DNA from: Aurantimicrobium minutum
Lineage (GTDB): Bacteria > Actinomycetota > Actinomycetes > Actinomycetales > Microbacteriaceae
Direction: 5' to 3'
Assembly: GCF_029893825.1 (NCBI RefSeq)
Contig: NZ_JARXXV010000002.1
Coordinates: 1-64,000, forward strand
Length of the DNA stretch: 64,000 bases
The notes beneath the pieces are model-generated. The model was not told the DNA's origin. It worked only from the letters and a program-made list of their open reading frames with translations, and ran no database searches. Positions 58,854 through 64,000 of the stretch are shown piece after piece. The position numbers and the translations under genes are program-made. Position 1 is the first letter of the stretch. Each line of letters begins with the position of its first letter.

Positions 58854-59788
58854 GTTCACTTGCTGGATGGGGGATTGGTCTCGGAGCTCTTTTCGGCTTG
58901 GGAGTGTGGATCATCCTCACCACGCTGCCGAGTTTCCGAAGCGCATCTTTGCCCAAACGCGTTGCGCACATGGTCGCGGATATTTCACCTCAGGCCTATG
59001 CGGATGTGACTGAGAAAAGTTCTGCTCCATTGCCCCAATTTGATTTTGGTATTCGTGGGCTCAAGAACAGCTTGCTCGCCATCACAGAACGTTTTGCAGG
59101 TCCGGCAGATGCTGTGGAGCTTGATCTCGCCCGTGCAGGTTCAGAATTCTCAGTGACTGAGTTTAGAGCCCGCCAAATTACCTGGGGCTTATGGGGAGCA
59201 GCTGCAGGGCTTCTTGTTGATGGTGCTGTATCTGTGTTGACTCAACCTGCCGCACTTGCATATGTCTTGGTGCCCGTCATGGGTGCGCTCGTTGGATATC
59301 TCAGCGTGAGGTATTTCTTGGGCTATGCCGCTAAGTCTCGGGTGAAGCGGATTGAAGCTCAATTACCAGCGGTGTGGGAATTCTTGTCCTTGAGCCTCTC
59401 TGCAGGTGAAGGCTTACCAGATGCTCTGCGAAGGATGGCCACGATAGGTCACGGAGACATCACCGATGAGTTCCGAGTGGTTGTGCTGGATGTCCAGATG
59501 GGTATCCCCATGGCAACTGCATTGCAGACCCTGGAGAGGAAGCTCAAGATATCCGCGCTTTCACGCGGAATTGAACAGATTTTGGGCGGACTCAATCGGG
59601 GAACTCCCGTGTCGGCTGTTCTTCAAGCACATGCACTTGATGCCCGTGAGGATTCCAAGCGCAGATTGCTCGAAAGTGCAGGACAGAAGGAAGTAGCGAT
59701 GTTGGTCCCACTGGTTTTTCTCATATTGCCTGTGACCATCGTCTTTGCCGTCTTCCCCGGATTACTCGTCATTCAATCGGGCTTCTAG
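58850..59788 (+). CDS. tadC: Tad pilus inner-membrane protein TadC
   Basis: About 312 residues, the second F-domain protein. EAQLPAVWEFLSLSLSAGEGLPDALRRMA and GIEQILGGLNRGTPVSAVLQAHALDAREDSKRRLLESAGQKEVAMLVPLVFLILPVTIVF are the F-domain core. An N-terminal helix and a pair of helices near 105-155 precede it. ATG 58850 (ATGA with tadB) is preferred to GTG 58841. Confidence 0.9.
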   Translation: MSSLAGWGIGLGALFGLGVWIILTTLPSFRSASLPKRVAHMVADISPQAYADVTEKSSAPLPQFDFGIRGLKNSLLAITERFAGPADAVELDLARAGSEFSVTEFRARQITWGLWGAAAGLLVDGAVSVLTQPAALAYVLVPVMGALVGYLSVRYFLGYAAKSRVKRIEAQLPAVWEFLSLSLSAGEGLPDALRRMATIGHGDITDEFRVVVLDVQMGIPMATALQTLERKLKISALSRGIEQILGGLNRGTPVSAVLQAHALDAREDSKRRLLESAGQKEVAMLVPLVFLILPVTIVFAVFPGLLVIQSGF

Positions 59789-59812
59789 CCCCCAACTCAA
59801 GGAGAAATAGAA

Positions 59813-60001
59813 ATGAAAAACATAATTACGCGAATCAACACCGCGATTACGACCAAGCTCAATGATGAGCGTGGAGATGTTCCAGGCTGGGTCCTCATTA
59901 CTCTCATGACCGCAGGTCTTGTTGTTGCCATTTGGGCCATCGCAGCGCCGGCACTGGGAACAGTCTTTGATCAAGCAATCTCTCGTGTTGTGAGCTTCTA
60001 G
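59813..60001 (+). CDS. Flp-type pilin-like small protein
   Basis: A 62-residue protein: basic, polar N-terminus, ERGDVPGWVLIT junction, one hydrophobic helix (ITLMTAGLVVAIWAIAAPAL, about 29-48) and a short tail. The form and position, directly after tadC and before tadE-like genes, fit the major pilin of actinobacterial Tad loci. A strong ribosome binding site (AAGGAGA) lies before the ATG. The exact processing site cannot be given. Confidence 0.75.
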   Translation: MKNIITRINTAITTKLNDERGDVPGWVLITLMTAGLVVAIWAIAAPALGTVFDQAISRVVSF

Positions 60002-60009
60002 AACACACG

Positions 60010-60423
60010 ATGAAGACAGGGTTAGGGCGCGTGCTCGAGAGAATTCGCGCAGAAGAAAGCGGCTCGGCAGTGGTCGAGTTTGTCTTTGTGGGTATCCTGC
60101 TCACATTCCTTACCCTGGGTGTTCTTCAACTAGGCCTGGCTCTTCATGTTCGCAACACTATTCAGGACGCTGCATCTGAGGGCGCCAGGTGGGGTGCTCT
60201 GATTGACTCCACCCCAGCTGAGGGAGCGCAGCGAACTAAAGAACTCATCACCACTGCTGTTGGAGAGCAGTACGCCAGGAATATCAGTGTTTCAAGCCAA
60301 CAGTGGCTAGGTACTCCCGCCACGGTGATAACAGTGAAGGCGCCACTTCCCGTGATCGGACTGTGGGGACCTGCAACCTCGCTGGAGGTGAGTGGACATG
60401 CGGCTACTGAAGTTCTTGGCTAA
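60010..60423 (+). CDS. TadE-like pilus protein
   Basis: A 137-residue protein with AEESGSAVVEFVFVGILLTFLTLGVLQLGLALHVRNTIQDAASEGAR near the N-terminus, the standard TadE segment (Glu at +5 of the cleavage-type helix). The rest is a short extracytoplasmic domain. It begins eight bases after the pilin gene and overlaps the next TadE-like gene by 26 bases (60398-60423). TadE proteins are minor pseudopilins. Confidence 0.85.
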   Translation: MKTGLGRVLERIRAEESGSAVVEFVFVGILLTFLTLGVLQLGLALHVRNTIQDAASEGARWGALIDSTPAEGAQRTKELITTAVGEQYARNISVSSQQWLGTPATVITVKAPLPVIGLWGPATSLEVSGHAATEVLG

Positions 60424-60841
60424 AGATGATGGATCTGCCTCACTCGAGTTCATCACGGCTGGAATGCTGTTACTGATCCCTCTGGTCTATCTGGTGGTAG
60501 CAGTCGGTGTTGTGCAAGGTGCCACATTGGCCACCGAGGGCGCAGCCCGACAGGCTGCCCGAGTTTATGTCGAGTCACCTGATCTCGAAACCGCCGTCAC
60601 ACGTGCGCAGCAAGCTATTGATTTTGCTCTCGCTGATTATGGGATCGATTCGAAGAAGGCCAATATCTCAATCAGTTGTTCCGAAGCATGCTTGACCCCT
60701 AAATCATTGGTGAGCATAGGAGTCTCGGTTAATGTTCCGATGCCGCTGGTGCCTGCAGTATTGAATCTCGATCAGGCTGCTGTGATTCCGGTTTCTTCGC
60801 AAGCAAGTCAGGTTGTCTCTCGCTTCCACGGGGTGCGCTGA
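60398..60841 (+). CDS. Second TadE-like pilus protein
   Basis: About 147 residues. DDGSASLEFITAGMLLLIPLVYLVVAVGVVQGATLATEGAARQAARVYVES is again a TadE-type helix with a conserved Glu and the following Ala/Arg-rich helix. ATG 60398 is chosen because GGAGG (60384-60388) is nine bases upstream; GTG 60392 is only three bases from it. Two Cys in ISISCSEACLT may form a disulfide outside the cell. It directly precedes the TadG-like gene, one base overlapping. Confidence 0.82.
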   Translation: MRLLKFLAKDDGSASLEFITAGMLLLIPLVYLVVAVGVVQGATLATEGAARQAARVYVESPDLETAVTRAQQAIDFALADYGIDSKKANISISCSEACLTPKSLVSIGVSVNVPMPLVPAVLNLDQAAVIPVSSQASQVVSRFHGVR

Positions 60842-61281
60842 TGTGGAGTGAACGTCTTTATGACGAAGAAGGGTCAAGTCTCATCCTCATCATCTTCGCC
60901 GGTCTGATTGGGCTAGCTGTAATCCTGGGCACAGTTGCTGCCACAAGCCTCTATATCGAACGAAAGCGTCTGTTTACGGTTGCAGATGGTGCAGCGCTCG
61001 CCGCAGCAGAAGCCTTCAATTTAGATGATGTTCAAGTGGTGAACGGTCATGCACGAATCACACTCACTGACTCTGCTGTCAGGGCTGAAACTGACCACTA
61101 CCTCCAGATGATCCCCACCTCGGAAAGTGACGGGGTGAATGTGTTGTCTGCAGTGACGAAAGATGGTCGCAGTGCAACGGTCAGTCTGTCAAAAACCTGG
61201 CATCCACCGGTGGTGTCGATATTTATGCCAGACGGGCTAAACCTCGAAGTCAGCTCTACGGCGAGAACTGTTCTTGGGTAG
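60841..61281 (+). CDS. TadG-like pilus protein
   Basis: A 146-residue protein with EEGSSLILIIFAGLIGLAVILGTVAATSLYIERKRLFTVADGAALAAAEAF at the N-terminus, the RxxLQxxADxAALA-type pattern of TadG and of the mycobacterial Rv3654c-like proteins. The extracytoplasmic part is short. ATG overlaps the preceding stop. It ends seven bases before the convergent asparaginase gene. Confidence 0.82.
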   Translation: MWSERLYDEEGSSLILIIFAGLIGLAVILGTVAATSLYIERKRLFTVADGAALAAAEAFNLDDVQVVNGHARITLTDSAVRAETDHYLQMIPTSESDGVNVLSAVTKDGRSATVSLSKTWHPPVVSIFMPDGLNLEVSSTARTVLG

Positions 61282-61287
61282 TTGAAA

Positions 61288-62277
61288 TTAGAAGGTGGTT
61301 CGGAGTTCTCCGACTACCTTTCCGCCGCCATAAACCTCGGTGTGGAGACGGGGGATAAGGGCATCTAGCTGTGCTTGCTCAAGTGCTCCAGCACGAACCA
61401 ATGCCTGTAATGCCACGATTGGTGCAGTGCGGAGGTTTCCGTCCAATATCTTCGTCGCGACTGTCACACCCTGCGGTGTGGTCACAATGAAAACCCCTTC
61501 GTAACCAGACTTTGCGGCGAAGCCGAGCTCTTCCATGATGGTGGTGTCCGGTTCACCATGATCGCCAACGACCCACGGATGGGCAAGCATCGAGGAGAAC
61601 AGGTTTGTTGCTGAATTACTGATACTCAGAGGTGCTGAATCATCTGCAGAATGCATCTTGGCAACACCAGATGCGAGTGCAACTAACGGCATTGCGTGCA
61701 CTGGCGCACCACATCCATCCACAGCAGTGGAGGTAATTGTTTCACCGGTGAGGTATTCGATCGCTTCAAGGATTCGAAGCTGGAGAGGGTGGTCTGTGTC
61801 GAGGTAGTTCGCGGTCGGCCAGCCTTCGTGTTTGCAGGCAAGGAGCATTGCTGCGTGCTTGCCTGAACAGCAGTGATAGATCGGAAGGGCAGTGCCATCG
61901 GATTTGTACACCTGCTTGAGCATGTCCTTATTGACTGGCCACTCAGTTGCACACTTGAGATCTGCCTCGGTGAATCCACCAGAAGCGAGGAGTTCTCGAA
62001 CCAACTCGACATGAGCTTGTGAACCAGTGTGGCTTGATGTTGCGAGGGCAGTGAATTCAGGAGAAAGCTCGATACCAGTGGAGAAGATACCCATCGCCTG
62101 GAACAGTTTCATCGCAGAGCGAGGGAACACGAGCGCATTGGGGTCGCCCTTGCTGAACAGCACATTCCCGGTGGAATCAACCACAACCACGCTGCCAACG
62201 TGACGCGACTCAATGAAGTCGTTGCGCACAAGAACGGCAAGTTCTTCAGAAGTTTCTACTGTTCCGGTTCCAGCCAT
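61288..62277 (-). CDS. Asparaginase (PF06089 type)
   Basis: A 329-residue protein of the actinobacterial/rhizobial asparaginase family, unrelated in sequence to E. coli AnsA/AnsB. FPRSAMKLFQAM, ATSSHTGSQAHVELVRELL, IYHCCSGKHAAMLLACK and VDGCGAPVHAMPL are family blocks rich in Ser, Cys and His. It should hydrolyse asparagine to aspartate and ammonia. ATG with AAGGAAA upstream; it follows gabT on the same strand after a terminator. Confidence 0.88.
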   Translation of the reverse strand: MAGTGTVETSEELAVLVRNDFIESRHVGSVVVVDSTGNVLFSKGDPNALVFPRSAMKLFQAMGIFSTGIELSPEFTALATSSHTGSQAHVELVRELLASGGFTEADLKCATEWPVNKDMLKQVYKSDGTALPIYHCCSGKHAAMLLACKHEGWPTANYLDTDHPLQLRILEAIEYLTGETITSTAVDGCGAPVHAMPLVALASGVAKMHSADDSAPLSISNSATNLFSSMLAHPWVVGDHGEPDTTIMEELGFAAKSGYEGVFIVTTPQGVTVATKILDGNLRTAPIVALQALVRAGALEQAQLDALIPRLHTEVYGGGKVVGELRTTF

Positions 62278-62284
62278 GGTGATT

Positions 62285-62335
62285 TCCTTGAGATAAAGAA
62301 ATGAGGGGTCACTGCACTTCGCAGCGACCCCTCAT
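62285..62335 (-). terminator. Rho-independent terminator after gabT
   Basis: ATGAGGGGTC at 62301-62310 pairs with GACCCCTCAT at 62326-62335, a perfect ten-base stem around a 15-base loop that itself contains TGC/GCA. On the minus strand TTCTTTATCT follows. It lies 12 bases after the gabT stop and before asparaginase. Confidence 0.8.
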
Positions 62336-62346
62336 AATCTACTTGT

Positions 62347-63690
62347 TTAGAGCGAAGCCAGTGCCTCATCGAGGACAGTGAGTGCATCTTCGAGAAGTGC
62401 ATCGCTGGTCTTGACCGAAGGCAGGAAGCGCAGGACGTTTCCGTAGGTTCCAGCCGAGAGCAGGAGCAGACCGTGCTGCGCACCGAATGCCACAATCTTG
62501 CTGACTGCTTCTGCATAGGGGTCCTTGGTTCCGGGGTGCACGAGCTCGATGGCGAGCATGGCACCCTTTCCACGAACCTCGCCGATGACGGGGTACTTCT
62601 CCTGCAGCTTCTTGAGGCCACCACCGAGGGTCTTCTCAACACGCTTTGCTTCACCGAGCAGGTTGTCCTTCTCGATTTCGCTGAAGATGGCGATAGCAGC
62701 TGCACACGAAACAGGGTTTCCACCGAAGGTGCCACCAAGGCCACCGGGGTGAGACGCATCCATGATTTCAGCGCGACCGGTAACAGCAGCAATGGGCATG
62801 CCGCCACCGACACCCTTAGCAATGGTGACCAGGTCAGGAACGAAGCCAAAACCTTCTGAAGCGAAGTAAGCACCCGTACGAGCCATACCTGCCTGAACTT
62901 CGTCAGCTACGAAGACGACGTTGTTCTTGGTGCACCATTCCTGGATTGCGGGTAGGTAACCATCTGCTGGCACGATGAATCCACCTTCACCCTGGATGGG
63001 CTCAGCGAAGACAACAGCAAGATCTTCTGCACCAACTACCTTCTCGAGGTAGGTGATAGTGCGCTTTGCTGCCTCAGCACCGGAAAGACCATCGCGGTAG
63101 GGGTAGGAGCTTGGTGCGCGGAAGATGGAGGGAGCGGTGGGACCAAAGCCAGTCGCGTAGGGAGCGTTCTTGAAGTTCATGCTCATGGTCAGGTTGGTGC
63201 GACCGTGATAGGCGTGGTCCAGAACTGCTACACCGTTCTTGCGTGTGTACTTACGTGCAATCTTGACGGCGTTTTCTACTGCCTCGGCACCCGAGTTGCA
63301 CAACATGGTGCGCTTGGCGTGGTCGCCAGGGGTGTGCTTAGCCAGCAGCTCAGCAACCTTCACATAACCCTCATAGGGGGTCACGGTGAAGCACACGTGA
63401 GTGAAGTGGCTTGCAGCTTCTGCAACGGCAGCAACAACTGCGTCATTGGCGTGGCCAATGGTGGTCACGCCAATACCGGTTGCGAAGTCAATGAACTGGT
63501 TGCCATCAACGTCCTGAACAATCGATCCGTAAGCGTTTTCAATGTAAACAGGCAATGCGGCAGAGACGCCGGGAGGGATTACCTCTGCACGTCGTTTGTG
63601 CATTTCCTGAGACTTGGGGCCAGGAATCGCGGTGACAACCTTACGTTCCTGTGTAACTGCAACAGATGCGGGGGCAGAGGTGTTTGACAT
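62347..63690 (-). CDS. gabT: 4-aminobutyrate--2-oxoglutarate transaminase
   Basis: A 447-residue class III PLP aminotransferase. FIDFATGIGVTTIGHAN, CNSGAEAVENAVKIAR, HAYHGRTNLTMSMN, FVADEVQAGMARTG and TIAKGVGGGMPIAAVTG with the PLP Lys. The GVTTIGH and YHGRTNLTM wording fits GabT of actinobacteria, which makes succinate semialdehyde from GABA; a related omega-amino acid could also be the substrate. ATG has AGGA nine bases upstream. No gabD is next to it in the window. Confidence 0.9.
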   Translation of the reverse strand: MSNTSAPASVAVTQERKVVTAIPGPKSQEMHKRRAEVIPPGVSAALPVYIENAYGSIVQDVDGNQFIDFATGIGVTTIGHANDAVVAAVAEAASHFTHVCFTVTPYEGYVKVAELLAKHTPGDHAKRTMLCNSGAEAVENAVKIARKYTRKNGVAVLDHAYHGRTNLTMSMNFKNAPYATGFGPTAPSIFRAPSSYPYRDGLSGAEAAKRTITYLEKVVGAEDLAVVFAEPIQGEGGFIVPADGYLPAIQEWCTKNNVVFVADEVQAGMARTGAYFASEGFGFVPDLVTIAKGVGGGMPIAAVTGRAEIMDASHPGGLGGTFGGNPVSCAAAIAIFSEIEKDNLLGEAKRVEKTLGGGLKKLQEKYPVIGEVRGKGAMLAIELVHPGTKDPYAEAVSKIVAFGAQHGLLLLSAGTYGNVLRFLPSVKTSDALLEDALTVLDEALASL

Positions 63691-63734
63691 ACTGCAATCC
63701 TAACTTCCTCAACTGTGAGGAGCGTGGGTGTCGC

Positions 63735-63760
63735 GGTGGAAAAAATCGTGATTTTTCACC
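63735..63760. promoter_or_regulatory. Imperfect inverted repeat between gabT and dxr
   Basis: GGTGGAAAAAATC and GATTTTTCACC face each other around GT, differing by two extra bases in the left arm. It lies in the 148-base divergent gap between gabT and dxr and could be a repressor site or part of the promoters. No protein can be named. Confidence 0.35.
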
Positions 63761-63838
63761 GATTTTGAGAACTTCCTCCATGTTAGTTCGTGCCCGAACG
63801 ATATAGCTAGAGATAACTCTCGAGATAAGAGTGGAAAG

Positions 63839-64000
63839 ATGGCTGTTATGCGTCGCGTACTTATCCTCGGTTCGTCTGGTTCCATCGGAACGCAGGCACT
63901 TGATGTCATTCGTAAAAACCGGGATCGCTTTGAGGTGGTTGGCCTTTCTGTCGGCTCTAACCGAGAAGTACTTCACCAACAAGCAACAGAGTTTGGTGTG
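63839..64000 (+). CDS. dxr: 1-deoxy-D-xylulose 5-phosphate reductoisomerase (5' part only)
   Basis: The first 54 codons are present and the gene runs off the right edge. [38 protein letters not shown] is the NADPH-binding N-terminus of Dxr/IspC, the enzyme making 2-C-methyl-D-erythritol 4-phosphate in the non-mevalonate isoprenoid pathway. ATG 63839 or ATG 63848 may start it; the second matches the usual family N-terminus, while GGAAAG sits just before the first. Confidence 0.88.
   Translation, partial: MAVMRRVLILGSSGSIGTQALDVIRKNRDRFEVVGLSVGSNREVLHQQATEFGV

Overview
The window looks like a chromosome segment of a moderate-GC (around 50%) actinobacterium, most likely a small-genome Microbacteriaceae member (freshwater Luna/Aurantimicrobium type). 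This placement is inferred, not searched. It rests on the argS-lysA-hom-thrC-thrB-rho-prfA order, the prmC-tsaC-wecA-atpI-atpBEFHAGDC order, an actinobacterial Tad pilus set, a PF06089-type asparaginase, and frequent GTG/TTG starts with GGAG-type ribosome binding sites. There is no phage, IS element, integrase or CRISPR array in view.

Region 1 (1-29302) is a surface-glycan island. It opens with a truncated secreted protein (lysozyme-like domain plus 106-residue repeats). Next come dTDP-sugar genes (rmlC, rmlA), a GT4, a DUF2142 membrane protein, a polyprenyl-phosphate-type GT2/DUF2304 pair, the GDP-fucose genes (fcl, gmd), an ABC exporter that could flip lipid-linked glycans, several glycosyltransferases and a UDP-HexNAc 6-dehydrogenase. 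The core is a complete pseudaminic-acid-type nonulosonate pathway: pseB, pseC, a PseH-like GNAT, pseG, pseI and an SpsF/PseF-like cytidylyltransferase. An aldo/keto reductase, a second GNAT and a HemL-like aminotransferase are interleaved with it. The island ends with fdtA/fdtB-like 3-amino-deoxysugar genes and a GT2. Genes change strand repeatedly and several convergent pairs overlap by 4-9 bases, so the island reads as a mosaic.

Region 2 (29306-48600) is housekeeping: tRNA-Arg(CCG), argS, lysA, hom, thrC, thrB, rho, prfA, prmC, tsaC, wecA/tagO. More glycan genes are embedded in it: a GT2 between thrB and rho, and wecE-wsaF-like-GT2 directly after prfA. An inverted cysK-cysE pair follows. 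WecA in this block probably starts the undecaprenyl-linked glycan that the island genes extend.

Region 3 (48573-55825) is the F1Fo ATP synthase operon, bounded by hairpin terminators. Its first structural gene, atpB, has no in-frame ATG/GTG/TTG before the middle of its first membrane helix. A CTG codon six bases after an AGGAG site is the best start.

Region 4 (55856-64000) holds yaaA, a compact Tad locus (cpaF, tadB, tadC, pilin, two TadE-like genes and a TadG-like gene), an asparaginase and gabT on the minus strand, and the 5' end of dxr at the right edge.
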